A DNA stretch of 56,060 bases from Chlorokybus atmophyticus (lineage: Eukaryota; Streptophyta; Chlorokybophyceae; Chlorokybales; Chlorokybaceae). Where the stretch lies: contig RHPI01002438.1 in the NCBI GenBank assembly GCA_009103225.1, positions 688,755-744,814 of the forward strand, given 5' to 3'. Below are positions 16,764 to 28,836 of this stretch, piece by piece. The position numbers and the translations under genes are program-made. Numbering within the stretch: position 1 is the first letter of the stretch; each line of letters opens with the position of its first letter. The notes under the pieces were generated by a model. That model was not told the DNA's origin and ran no database searches. It saw nothing but the letters and a program-made list of their open reading frames with translations.

Positions 16764-19700
16764 CTAAGCACCATGCACTTCAGCAACCAAGCCACGGCCA
16801 GTAGTCCTAAACTGCTCTACGACTGAAGCAAGATCAACCATGGGTAGCACATAAGGTGCTGCTTTGCCACTGTTGGTCTTTCTGCGTTTGGCTGGCGCTT
16901 CATCTTGCCCGCTTTCAGCCACAACAGAAACACGCTTGTACGCCTCTGGCCGCCACGTGACTCCGATCACATCACCACCATAGACATCGTAGTGAAATCT
17001 CGCTATTGACCCATAGCTAGCCTGCATAAGCACATGCTATGTGGTTGGTGTTGCAACATAATCATGGATGTTGAAAGAGAAACCATCAACCTACCACCAG
17101 CTTGTGCAGGTACTCGTGGACGGGGTCAAAGCCAACCAACAGAGCATCGCGCGCGGCTGCACCCTTGGCTAGTGCCGTGCGCGGCATGCGCCTGAGGTTG
17201 ATCTTGGGTTCCGCTTCACCATTCTGCATTGTGGACGCTAATGATGATGTTGAGAAAAGAGTCTGCTGCCAACGCGGGAGAGCCTCGCGGCGCAAGTGGA
17301 GAAGCGCGTCATACGAGACGAGTGGTGTGCGAAAGAGACGCAGCCATGCCTTGCCCGATATCTCATTGCGCTCAATCAGTTGCTGCAGAAGTTGTGATGA
17401 CGTGCGAGCATATGCGTTCAAGCGCTTTAACACATCTGTGTCGGGCCGATGGCGCGTCCACGAGTTGCTCTCCTTATCCTGTCCATAGCCGTTGCATATC
17501 AGACAAGATAAGCATGCGAACAACGCAGGACCTATACGAACAGCCACCATGCCTGCTTTTATGTGCGCAGCAATACCTGTGGCGTAGCTATAAACATAGC
17601 GGGCCCACCTCCCGGCAGCTTGCGCTTGATATCAAAGCGAGCCTGTCAAGTAGCAAAGCCATCGTGGTTACCAGAAGGTGAGTGTCGCTATGTACATGCA
17701 ATGTTGTGCCTGTGGCTAAAACCACACACGAACACGCGAGCACGCGCACACAAGTGCCCACACTGCACACACACGTGCACATGTGTGATAGCGCGCACAC
17801 AAATTTGCCTGTATGTGGGTTCGGTCATTGGCCGTCAACTCGCCATTCACATCAACAATAAGCGGGAATTGATGCCAGTCATGGCCGGTCAGCACCCTCA
17901 AGAATCGAATCAGCGCAGTGATACGTGACCGAGGCAGGCCAAACGGCTGCGGCTGTGTGAACACGCGCGCCATCAAGAGCTCCACTGCCTCCTCGCAGAC
18001 TTGGTTCCCAAACATGTGCGCTGAAACCCAGCGCTTGGCCAATCTGCAGGTTAAGAGTGTTCAGTTGAATGGATGAGATACAATTGCAGCAATGCAGGCC
18101 AGCAAAACAGGCCGACAACGCACACCTGACAGAAGGACCAAAAGCAGGGTACTGTCCATGAAGGCCTGACAGCTGGCTTGCGTGCACACTTCTGTGTCTC
18201 AAACTCTCCTCAAGCGCGGCTTGCTCGCTCTGCTGCTTGCGCTGCAGCGCTACTTCCTGTTCGCACAGTATGTGGACGCGGAAAGCAAACCCGTCATGGA
18301 AGACATCCAAGTATGGGTCTTGCGCCACGACGGTATGCATCCCAGCAGTTGCACGCAAGCTTTCGGCAATCTTGAGACAGAAGGCGGCTTTCATATGGCG
18401 CAGGGCCTCCGTGTCATTAGGCCACTTGCCGGATCCTTCCAACTCGAGCAACAACTCTATTGGGTGTACACAGAGTGGAACTGTTGAGCCATCCAACAGT
18501 TCATCGTGTAGCTTTCTTGAGCCGCCTCCGCCTCTAGCCAACGGGTGCGGTTGCGGCGGAAACACGTCCGCGTGCCTCAAGACTGCGCCGATACAACAAT
18601 ATTGTTATAACCCCACTTGCAAGCGGACTGCTGCTTTCACTCATAGCAAGCGAGTACTACTAACCTGCACTTAGTGGTTGCAGGCTCACAATCTTTAGAG
18701 GCAAGTCCGACAGGTTGCGCAGTTGCTTCGACAACTTATCGAAAGACTCTTGCACAATGGGTTCCACTGCGGAAGGGTCTTGCATACCATCCTTGCCAAG
18801 AAGCAACACTCTATCCAGCTGACCCGCAACCACATGGACGGCCGACTCATCCACGCTGAAGTGCCGCTGCAGGATGTGACGACACATCCTCTCAATAATG
18901 AGGTGCCTTTCACCTAGCGTAAGATATTGATAGATCAGACAATGGCAAAGTATACTTAAAACAAGCACACATATTAGAGCAGAGGTGTACACACTGACCT
19001 GCAGGGCACTCCCAGACTACAGACTCTGCAATCAGGCCATCTTTAAAGCGGCGAAGCTCAGCACGCGAGCCCCAAAAGTTCCTGAATGCCTTCGCCTCAG
19101 CCTTCTTGTCAGCAGCCGGCCCAATATCCACCAACCTGAGAGCCGCATCGCCCTCAGCTAAGACAATGCCCACGTCAATGGCGGGCTCAAGTGCTGGCAA
19201 CCCCTGTATGAAAGAGATAGTTGCTGAAGAGTGCGGATGGGACAAAGAGCCAGGTGTATGCGCACGCTTATGTATACCTTCTGGTTTGTGTCCCATGCAG
19301 GATTGGGCCTTGGAAAGACTCGCACAAAGGCCGCGCGGTCGGACAAGGCTTGCTTCAGTACTACTTCCACGCGGCGTTCTTGTTGGCGCCAAGTTGGCAC
19401 GTCCACACTGCCAAGCTCAATATTCTCCACAGGCAACAACACACTGCAAGAGAGTGTGATCCAATTGTGAGACGCGAGCTGACAGCATCACATCAGAACC
19501 ACAACAGCAAAAGGTAATGTAGGAAAGGCACCTCACGTGGTAATCAAACTTGAGGGCATATGAGACGGGCGTGAGGAATGTTGCCTCAAATGCTTCTTCA
19601 CCGCTGCCTTTGCGCTCGGAGTCCATCAGGTTCGCCAGCGTCGTCTTGGCTTCCCTCTTTAGATCCTGCACTGCCGTCTTGCTCACGTGCGCCGCCATGT

Positions 19701-21765
19701 TAAAGCCGTCACCATCCACGAACACCACCTCGAAGGCTTGTTGCATAGCCTGTGATGATGATACATGTGCATGGTTAGTGCCGAGCCACATGAATTGCAT
19801 TGTCAGTAACTCCAATCTTACCATGCGACCATCCGATGATGTGGTAACACCTTCTGCGCGCATAAATACGCCCTTTTCCAGCATCTCAGTGTTGGCAACC
19901 ACGTCAAGCACGACGCGGAACATGTGGTATGCATCCATATGTGCGTTAATGCGGCTGATTTGCTGGAGATGCACCAGCAGCATGGACCAGAGAAAGCCAC
20001 TGAAGGAGTCCGAGCTTTTGTGCATCCCACGCTGCCGACTCCACACCTGCAACGACACACACAGTAACAAAGCAGTCCTCAGAATGCCACTGCATTGGCA
20101 ACTCATACAGCGCATGTGCCTGCGTGCGTCCATGAAAGCGCAAGCACGTGCGTGCGCGTACGCACATGTGTGTGTGCCGAAACATGGCAGGCCTAAGGCA
20201 TACCTTCAGAAGTAGCACGGTATTCACCATGGCGGGATTGTTTGCGAATACATCCCGCAGCACTTGAGAGTGATTCAAGATTCTCATGTCCCCCAGAATA
20301 GAATTGCTGTAACTTGGCGTCGGCACGGGACTGTCATCTGCGTAACAAACAATACGCTTTGCACCGAACCAAATACGTCACACAACACAACATAGGCCAC
20401 ACTCAACACAACGTACCTTTCACGCACTGCCGCAAATTGTTGCGCTGGACGGCCAGCTTGTTGTGCAGGAACGCATCAGGACTAACTAATGGGTGTAAGC
20501 GGATGGTGTACGGCGTGGTTGGCTGTGCAAGAGTCAACACAAGCACTGGCAACCTCATATCATGTCTGGATGACGCCTCATACAAGACTTTTGAGTAGAC
20601 CGAACTCTTCTTGCGTAATTGCTGTGCGATTGCGGCGAGGTACAGCGCCCGCTTGGTGTGATAGCGATGGTTGAGAAAGTCCTTCTCATGAAAGCAACTC
20701 TGCAAGACAGAAACCATCAAAAACACTTTCAAGAAGCAAGCAGAAGACTGCCCTCCAATCACCTTTGGCATCAGCAAAGCAATGTCGATGTTGTGCACAG
20801 GCTTGGCAACCGTGCGCAAGGCGTAGCTGCCTATGACTTTGATGAGCTCCGGCGCTCTGAAGGTGAAGCTGCTAAGCCGGTCCACACCCAAAGCTGCAAT
20901 AAACTCTTCCGCAGAAGACAAGTTGACCTGCGAAGCAAATAGTAATCAGCACACGTACATGCTGGTGACTGTTTCGGTAAAAGAAGCTGGCATAGTTGAG
21001 GTAGCCCTACCTAGCGGGCGTACCGTGTGCTCCTTCATCTTGGAGATAGTATTCGTAAGGTCTGCCACTGCTCGATTGAGCTGAATTAGACGAGAGTAGT
21101 CTTCGCGAGTTTCGGCAAGGAGCTCGTTGATCTGCGTCAGAAGAGTGAGTGACTTGTTAGTCAAGTGCCATGCCTGCATAATGCGCACATGCACGCAGAC
21201 ACGCTCTGACATGAACCATGCATGCAAGCGTGCGCAACATTGCTTGTTCGACTGATGATCTATTGCATGACACGCAAACATTGTCTGCCTGTAAGTGCAT
21301 TCAGTTGCAAACATACACGCACACATGCATTTTGCATTGGTTCTTTATAAAAACACTGCGCCTGGTGCTGACACTGGACTGACAGAACGTCAGCGTCTGC
21401 ACAGTGGATAACACTAGCAATGTCGAGCCATGCCATACACGACGAGTTCAGGCCGTGCATGCAGTGAAACACATTATTAGATGTTCCACCGCCAACTCGA
21501 CCATTGACAAACTACCTACCTGCATGTGCAAGAAGCTGGGAGAGCCAGTGTCGTCCGCTCCCTCCACCTGCTTCTTCTTCCCCTGAGTGTGCCCATTCGC
21601 GCCGCCCCTGCGCATGTGCGCATCCTCCTCCAGCTCCTCACCCTCATTATCCTCCGCCTCGGCGTCATCATCGCTGGCAACCTCCTCCTCGCCGTCCTCA
21701 CCGTCTGTTCCGCCCTCCAGCACCTCCTCCCGCTCCTCCTCGTCCCGCCCCCTCCTTATAGCCAT
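16764..21765 (-). CDS. NOL6: Nucleolar protein 6 / UTP22 (Nrap family)
   Basis: Fifteen exons are inferred: 21765-21520, 21131-21024, 20927-20763, 20699-20417, 20337-20204, 20046-19822, 19749-19537, 19478-19278, 19203-18999, 18913-18665, 18582-18126, 18043-17809, 17642-17577, 17478-17095 and 17021-16764. Together they give 1142 codons plus TAG, the usual family length. The protein begins with an acidic tail, then shows Nrap-domain landmarks: VIGSYALRTVAKPVHNIDIA, CFHEKDFLNHRYHTKRAL, FWGSRAELRRFKDGLIAESV and, near the C-terminus, FHYDVYGGDVIGVTWRP. NOL6/UTP22 belongs to the small-subunit processome (UTP-C group with RRP7) and acts in early pre-18S rRNA processing in the nucleolus; its domains are built like nucleotidyltransferases but are not expected to be catalytic. 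The intron after exon 12 appears to use a GC donor (CAG/GCAAAT). The gene is head-to-head with SDE2. Junctions at exons 7/8 and 14/15 are the least certain. Confidence 0.92.
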
Positions 21766-22016
21766 CGCCGCCGTCGTCGTGGTTGTCCAGCGGCGGCGCC
21801 GCCCAACACGAGAGTAGCCGATTAGGGTTTCAGAATGTCATTTTGTGCATGCGGTTTATTGGTGGTGTTGGCGTTGGCGTTGGCGGAGGCGGAGGCGGAG
21901 GTGAAGGTGAAGGCGGGGGTGAAGGCGGCGGGGTTGGGGCTCTGGTCAACTACAGGAGGGTTGATTTGGCCAAGCTGAGCTTGGTGCTTGGACTTGCTTT
22001 CTTTGTGCCTGTCATC
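21766..22016. promoter_or_regulatory. Bidirectional promoter region between NOL6 and SDE2
   Basis: Only 251 bp separate the inferred start codons of two divergent genes, so both core promoters and 5' UTRs must fit here. The segment carries GGCGTTGGC and GGAGGC/GGTGAAGGC repeats at 21860-21945. I see no clear TATA box. Another ATG at 21783 opens in frame with SDE2 but encodes a low-complexity Gly run not expected in the family. Confidence 0.55.
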
Positions 22017-23666
22017 ATGGTTCAGGTGCTGGTTAGGGGTTTGGAGGGCAGGACGCTATGCCTGCGGGTGCGGCCGGCTGTTGCTGCCGCCGCCGCTGCT
22101 GTGACGGCGGGCGAGGTGAAAGCCGCCTATGAGGAGGCGGCTGGGGTGCCGGCGCCTCTGCTTCGGCTGGTTACGGGACGCAGGTGCCTGCTGGACGGCG
22201 ATGTGGTTGGCGCAGGCGAGCACGTGGCCGTGCTGCTCAGGCTCAGGGGCGGCAAGGGAGGGTTCGGGTCGCTGCTGCGAGGCGCCAGCGCCAAAGCTTA
22301 CCAGAAGAAACCGGCCAATTATGACGCCTGCAGAGACCTCAACGGCCGCCGCATCCGCCACGTCACCGCGGAGAAGCAGCTCGCCAACTGGCAGGTGCGC
22401 AGTTGTTTGGAAAGTTGTGTGTCTTTGATCAAACAGGTACAATTTGCTGTTGTCGTGATTGGAATGTTTGAGTGATTTTTTGTGTGTTGAACAGTGCACA
22501 TCAGATTTGTGTGTGACACACTGCCAGTGAATGCTCTTGCGGTTGTTGTGTCAGCTCTTAATCTGCAGGCTGTGTTGTTGCTTATTTTGCTTCCTGTTGC
22601 GGCACGCTACAGGAAGATCTAATGTTCGTGCACTTTTCTAAGCATTGAGTTGCGATTTTTGCCATGCAAACTTTGTCCACGATGCTCAAGGCTGGAGTCC
22701 CACACACAGGCTGATGCCAAAGATCGCGAGCTGGAGAAGGTTGCAATGGAGCATATGAAGCAGATGGCAAGGGAGCAGAAACAGAAAGCCGATGCGGCAG
22801 AGAAGGCAAAGGCGGTCGAGGAGATATCCATGCAAACCGTCACTGGGGTTGCTGAAGCCGTTGAGTCCGGCCTGCAAGAAGAGCTGGCGCAGCGAAAGCG
22901 CAAGGGCAAGGCTGCGTCTGAGGTATAGCCATACATTGGGTTCCGTCGTCAATGTCAACTTGTCATAATTAGCTTGTATCCATGTGTAATAACGCAGACC
23001 CTGTAAAGCATTGTCTTCTCCGCAACCATTGCAGCATTGTCAATTGGTTGCTTGCGTTTAGGTGCAAGAGGACATAGCTGTTAAGAAGGCCAAGTTCTGG
23101 ATGATGGAGGAGTTGGTGGAGGAGGACGAGGATGATGATGACGAAGCGGAGGAAGGTGATGATGATGCTGAGGGTCAAGCCGATGCGAGTGATCTGAGAC
23201 AGTCTAATGGAGCGGGCAGCAGCGGTGCTCAAGTGAAGCAATCCAGCGCTTCTGATGCACCTTCGCTCGCCGGCACGTCCAGCGATGAAGATGCTGCTGC
23301 GCCTCCTACAAACGGTGTGAGCGGCGCCGATGCATGTGACTCGGATGCACCACAGCATGAAGGACTGGATCTGAGCCTAATATCATCCGCCCAAGAGTTA
23401 GAGGTCAGCAAATGCATTGGGCTGATGTTGCACAAACCTCTTATTGAAGTGAGACTTGACTTAGTCAAGTTGACTGGGTTGAATGTGCGCTGATTGGATT
23501 TTTGTCGCAGGCGCTAGGACTTGAGGGTTTAAAGCAGGAGCTGGTGAGCAGGGGCCTGAAGGGCGGAGGTAGCCTCAGTGAGCGAGCAAGCAGGCTTTTC
23601 TTGCTTAAGAGCGCGTCAATTGACCAGATTGATCGCAAACATCTTGCATCAACAGGAAGCAAGTAG
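22017..23666 (+). CDS. SDE2: SDE2 splicing/genome-stability factor with ubiquitin-like fold and SAP domain
   Basis: Four exons are inferred: 22017-22394, 22710-22922, 23062-23403 and 23511-23666, giving 362 codons plus TAG. Residues 1-79 form a ubiquitin-like domain ending in LRLRGG; GGKGGFGSLLRG follows. This is the family's signature cleavage point, where a ubiquitin protease cuts after GG (78-79) to leave a Lys-starting protein (K80). Then come ACRDLNGRRIRHVTAEKQLANW, a charged coiled-coil-like segment (exon 2), a very acidic linker (exon 3) and a C-terminal SAP-type motif, LGLEGLKQELVSRGLKGGGS. In yeast, plants and animals SDE2 supports splicing of selected introns and genome stability. 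The SAP domain suggests nucleic-acid binding. I chose the Met directly before the ubiquitin fold (VQVLVRGLEG); a longer N-terminus from 21783 is possible but low-complexity. Confidence 0.92.
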
Positions 23667-25376
23667 GAGTCAGAGTGGAACTCGAAACTTGTTCGCGTAT
23701 TCCTGCCACAGCTGTGTGGCACTGTAGTTGTGACAATTTGCGTAAACACAGAACAGCACCTGTTCTGCAGTAGAGCTTAAGCATTGTATCCATAGCCGTA
23801 AAGCAGTAGTATGCTCTTGTATAATAGTTCTTTGTACCGGATTGCACGTCGTCAGCTCTTGCCTTGATGTTGGTTCTTGCTGGTCGAGTCCATACTGGAC
23901 CAGCAATGGCAACATTTCTCAGCTCTACATTAAAGCGGCTGCTGGCCACGCTGCGCCACAGGATGATCACTGTTGACAAGTACGCATACTGCACCCCACC
24001 AGAGCTGTTGTACAAGCTGGTGTCGGTGGAAGTGCGTAAACACTCGCCTGATGGTGGAGTGTGGTGGCGCACTCAATGCGCGGGGAGCAGGCTTACTGGT
24101 AAACAAGCTTGCCCGCGCCGAAGACATCAGCACCCAACACCACCACCCAACACCACCAGCAGTACCTAACCGCCAGCAAAAGCACCACTGCTACTCCAGG
24201 CAGTGCTGAGTGACGCTGCACCCCGACGGTGACACGAGAGCAGAGGGGCGGGCAAGACGGGCCCTGCCACACATGCACAGCGACAAGGGGTTGCAGCGTA
24301 TCCAGGAGAAGGCGGGCGAGGCATGAGAGGGGCGACGTGACGGGGGGAAGAGAGAGAGGGGTGGGAGAGGAGGAGGGGAAGGGAGAGGAGGAGGCGCATT
24401 CACATGCTGCATGCTCATGCTGATACTTTAATACCGCTGTGCGACCTTGCTACGTTGGCCTGACGCTGACAAAATGCATGTCAAATGCTTGTCGCACTAT
24501 GCTTGTGCTCTTATCGAAATTGCATCTTTTGTACACTCCAAGTACAAAAACACGGTTTGTGGCAGATTAGAACACGTTTCCATCAGTGGCACTATATTTA
24601 AGGATGCAGAGGCATGGGCAGGGCAGAGCTGTTGATGGCCGATATGTAAAGCAATAGATTGTACACAAGGTGTGCAAGCCAAACACTCACGAGCAATGTG
24701 CACGTAAGCAGAGTGATGGCTCTTTGCAAGCGCAGGAGCACTGTTGGCTGTGCAATGCAGAACTGTAGCGAAGTGACTTGCCGCAAAGACAGGACGGCAC
24801 AGACGTGTGCTGTTGTTGCAACATGTTGCTGCAGAACAACACGCATCATTTCAGCAATTGCCTGAGACACCAGAAAAAGAGTCCTTGGTATGCATAACAA
24901 GGCAAATCAACACGCAAGCTGATGGAACCGGGAGGGAAAAGAAAAATACTTCCAATGGTGCACACCGTAGTTAGCTGCAGTATGCGGCCAAGCACAACAC
25001 GACGGACACGACACAGATACACAGCTGCTGATACAAGGCAAGGACATCAGCATGGTCCTTGTGCGAATGTCTATGTGCGCGTATTGTGCTGCATGCTGTG
25101 ACGCGGCACAATACTACACGCCAGATTAACTCGCGCGCCTCATCACATATAATGTGGCAAACAATGTAAGGCGCCCATGGCACACACAGCACTCGCATGC
25201 AGAACGCAAGGCCAAGGTACTGGCTTTAACGCCAACAGCAGATAGCAACATGTCAATATGGTTGCAATGGCTGTATGTCTGATATAGACAGCTCACAGCC
25301 TATACTTGGCTTATTGTGGCGGGTACTTCACACCTGTATGTATGTACTTGCTGACGAAACACAAGCACTACTCCAA
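23667..25376. other. Convergent intergenic between SDE2 and RPC8
   Basis: Two convergent genes end here, so the edges hold their 3' UTRs. A purine-rich GGGAGAGGAGG stretch lies at 24340-24395. Short open frames have no recognisable domain or clear exon structure. I found no RNA gene. Confidence 0.5.
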
Positions 25377-26908
25377 TCACGACCACCACGTAGTCAACCC
25401 GAGTCCATCCGCATTGATATCGCCCTGCACGTATAGCACACAAGGCAAGTGTCAAAGGCACACCATCCAAATCAAACAAGTGCATGAAAGCGCCGAAACA
25501 CATCTCAAGCGGACACGATCTTGTTAATAAACAAATCACTTCACGTACCGCTATCTCCATGGGTGCAAACACGGCGCCAACTTCAAGCTGCCCGTCGTCG
25601 CCCTCTGCCGGCAGCGACGGATATCGCACGCTGTTCACTCGAAATCGAACCTGCGTAGTGAATGTGTTGGTGCAACCAATAAACACAACAGCATGCATGC
25701 TTGCATGCACAAATGACAACGGCAGCAATATCAATAAGAACAGCGACAACCACGTTTGCATCAGTCGTGTGTGCACCTGCTCCTCAAGGTCCATGAACAT
25801 GTCGTTGCCATCAAACTTCCACACCCACAGCTTCTCATCAATGTCGCTGATCACACGGAGACACACACGCAAGCAGCGATGAGTTGAGCGACAAAGCACG
25901 GCATGCACGCACGTGCGCACACACGCGTGCCCAGACGCGCATGTGTGCGCACGAGAGCACACGCAATTTTTGTGTAACTACCGCTTACTATGTTGAGGGC
26001 TCCTGCAGCAGGTGCTCTGGTATGAATATGTCCTCGAAGAAACCCAAACTCACTGCGTGCGAGACAAGCGCAACCACGAGTACGATTCGTATATACACAA
26101 ACATGTTCACAAGCACATTCGATAAGCACATACACATTCACTCACCAATCAGGCCGGTTTCATCGCACTTGATAAGCTTCCCCAGCAGCACTTCACCAAT
26201 GAACGGGCGAAAGAACACCAACTTGAACGTGACCTGCGCAAAGACCACACATGATCATGACATCCTTCTCAAGCTGAAGTGAGACACGCAATGTGAAGCA
26301 CACAGGCAGTTGCTCACAGTGAAGTGCGCGGCGCCGTCGCTGGGATAAACGTACCCGCCCTCTATAGAATCGATCTCGTACAGCGTCACGCAGAGTCCCA
26401 GATCAGAAACAACCTGACCACAAAGCAAGACGCAATGTCATGAAACAAGCTGATTCAAGAGAGCCAGACAACCAGCCAACGTGGATCGACGGCAACTTGA
26501 CACAACATGCATCCTCATGGACTCAATCCACAACAGAAAAGCACGCTCAAGCATGCAAGCTCACCCACACAGACAGAGACACACACACCAATGCAAGCAC
26601 GAAAGCACATGCACGTGCATTTCGTCACACCTTGTCAATGTACAATCGCTCGAGTTCTTCCGTCACAGCCTGCAACCACAACTGACCATCAACGCGCAAT
26701 GTGCACGCACAGCATGAGGCAGCAAGACTTAAGTCAGTCGCTTTGTCAGTGTTTGCACAGCAGTCGGTATGACCAGCTCCAACACGCATTCCAATCTTCC
26801 CAAAGGAGTCAAGGGGTTGGAACGCTGCTGCCTGACCTGGGCGGTAGGTTTGGCTAGGTTGTGCGGCAGGATGCGCAGGTTGTCGCTCAGCTGCGACACT
26901 ATGAACAT
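25377..26908 (-). CDS. RPC8: RNA polymerase III subunit RPC8 (RPC25, Rpb7-like)
   Basis: Eight exons are inferred: 26908-26837, 26669-26631, 26413-26318, 26233-26146, 26052-25989, 25846-25777, 25650-25549 and 25424-25377. They give 192 codons plus TGA, close to the roughly 200 residues of the family. Landmarks are MFIVSQLSDNLRILPHNL at the N-terminus, the Rpb7-N segment VVSDLGLCVTLYEIDSIEGG, FFRPFIGEVLLGKL, then LGFFEDIFIPEHLLQEPSTY, LWVWKF, VRFRVNSVRYPSLPAEG, and the diagnostic ending GDINADGLGLTTWWS. With RPC9 this subunit forms the Pol III stalk that helps initiation on tRNA and 5S genes. All junctions are GT-AG and phases close exactly. The gene is made of small exons; several introns contain alternating purine-pyrimidine runs. 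The identification is firm. Confidence 0.93.
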
Positions 26909-26972
26909 CCCCACCAATGCCAGCCCACAGCAGCGAATAGACTACAACCAGTGCTGGTGACCCTAACCCTCC

Positions 26973-27165
26973 ACCACCTCCTCCTCCTCCTCCTCCTCCT
27001 CCTCCTCCTCCTCTCCTCCTCCTCCGTCTCGTGCACCGTCGCCTCTGCCTCCGCCGCCGCAATGAGCTTCGCCGTGCGGCTGGCAGTTTGGAGGCGCAGG
27101 AGGGGAGGGCGGCGGCGGCGGCGGCGGAGGCGGAGGTGGAGGTGGAGGTGGAGGTGGAGGTGGAG
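26973..27165. repeat. (CTC)n followed by (GGC)n/(GGAGGT)n simple repeats
   Basis: A long CTC run (about 26973-27027) and a GGC then GGAGGT run (about 27107-27164) flank a short GC-rich spacer, just upstream of the RPC8 start codon. The pyrimidine-rich and purine-rich tracts are partly complementary in composition. Confidence 0.85.
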
Positions 27166-28224
27166 AGAGGCTTGGTGCTGCAACGCTGATTAGTGTGTGG
27201 TCAGAGTGAGAGTGGTTGTCCATCGGCATGTCGCCGGCAGGGTGGTTCGGAGGGTTTAGGCGGGAGCAGTGATTGTGATCGTGTCACTGTGTGTTCGCAC
27301 GTGCACAATACACATGCCATGCACATGAGCACCCACGCTGGGCACGCATAACTCAATCTGATGCAGCAGATAAAAGCAAGCTTGAGAAGAGTAGACCATG
27401 CAGAGAAACATCCGTTAACGCCAGATGAATGAGATGAAATCATGGGGGTCACGCATACAGACATGCCCAACGTCACGTGTGTATCATTAGTCAAGCGAGT
27501 GATGTGCATGATGATCATCAACACCTCCGTCATCAGCAAGTGCATTCTCTCCAGGAACAATGCGTGACAACTTGTGCGGGCACTCCGCTACTGGCTGGCA
27601 TACACCATCTCTCTTGATGTGCGCATGCGCACACGCATGCTGCCGCAACACACCTCACTCGCTTCAGCCGCTGTACCCAAGACACACCATGTGTACTTTG
27701 TCTGAGTGTCTGTAACAGAACTCCATTGCACAATGTGCGCGCACGCGCATGCGCGCACGCCCACATGTGCGTGCTGCTGCGCTGGAGTTCGTACACAACA
27801 TCATGCAGTGCACTGCACTCCTAAACCACCACCACCACGACGTATCACAGTCTCCATCCCACACACAAACGGGTTCGCGGTGCTGTGCATACAGGTTTGT
27901 GCGATTGCGCGTGCACAATTATAAGATGTCTCGACGCCATGTCTTGCAAACCTTTGCGGGGCAGGCGTACGCTATGCCAGTTATATGACCAATTACTGAA
28001 GCGTCTCGAGTGCAAGCAGTGGAAGACTCAAGTCCAGACACTTCTGCTTGGGCATGCAGCATATGCACGGGTACACACTTCCGTATCGTATTGTTTGTAC
28101 ATACTACTGGACATGCCTTCAGCCATCTGTGCATTATATCATTTACGAGTAGGCACCGTCCCGCCTGCGGACACGGTCAGCATTGACCCATACCCAAAGT
28201 TGTGCACTGCAAATCTGGCTGTCA

Positions 28225-28404
28225 NNNNNNNNNNNNNNNNNNNNNNNNNNNNNNNNNNNNNNNNNNNNNNNNNNNNNNNNNNNNNNNNNNNNNNNNNNNN
28301 NNNNNNNNNNNNNNNNNNNNNNNNNNNNNNNNNNNNNNNNNNNNNNNNNNNNNNNNNNNNNNNNNNNNNNNNNNNNNNNNNNNNNNNNNNNNNNNNNNNN
28401 NNNN
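28225..28404. other. Assembly gap (180 N)
   Basis: Undetermined bases; any frame running through them is meaningless. Confidence 1.
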
Positions 28405-28836
28405 AGAGGATGTGGCGCCCCCCCGTGCCTTGTCACTCTGATACACACACACACGTCGCGCGAAGCAGCAGAGCCAATCCAACAGCAAGGGCAGACAGGG
28501 GCTGGCACATACGCCGCATCACCAGCCAACAACCCAAAAGTTTGCACAGATGCGCACGCGCCATAAGAACAACGGGCCTCTGCTATGCACTAATACTGGC
28601 AACTATGTTGGTGAACTCTCATGCTTAGCATATATGGCCTCACAAGCGCTGTGCACATCTGTACAAGCGACACAGGGGGGACAAATTCAAAACAGCCAAA
28701 TGCGTGTGGGGACCACTATAACAATCGCAACCTCACGCATATGTAACTGCACCCTTCGCAATACACAACTCTGTACCAAACCCTCAGTTATTGACCAGCT
28801 TTCTGACAAGCATACACGTGGGTTTTGTTTCTCCAT

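Larger units (their letters stand above)
26909..28836. other. Intergenic between RPC8 and CP12, includes an assembly gap
   Basis: Immediately upstream of RPC8 lies a (CTC)n/(GGAGGT)n tract. Beyond it are scattered short frames on both strands (for example minus 27985-27930, with a possible AAAG/GTTTGC donor) that I cannot join into a recognisable protein. The 180-N gap prevents a conclusion about a further gene here. Confidence 0.4.

Noticed and set aside
21783-22016. N-terminal extension of SDE2 from the ATG at 21783
   Set aside because: It encodes a Gly/Val low-complexity run from the promoter repeats; the family starts directly with the ubiquitin-like fold, so the Met at 22017 was preferred.
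24598-24900. Minus-strand frame with a hydrophobic C-terminal half
   Set aside because: No conserved motif, and no exon continuation could be traced in the SDE2-RPC8 convergent space.
27885-28628. Long plus-strand frame of 247 codons
   Set aside because: It runs through the 180-N gap, which is read as unknown residues; the flanking parts show no domain.
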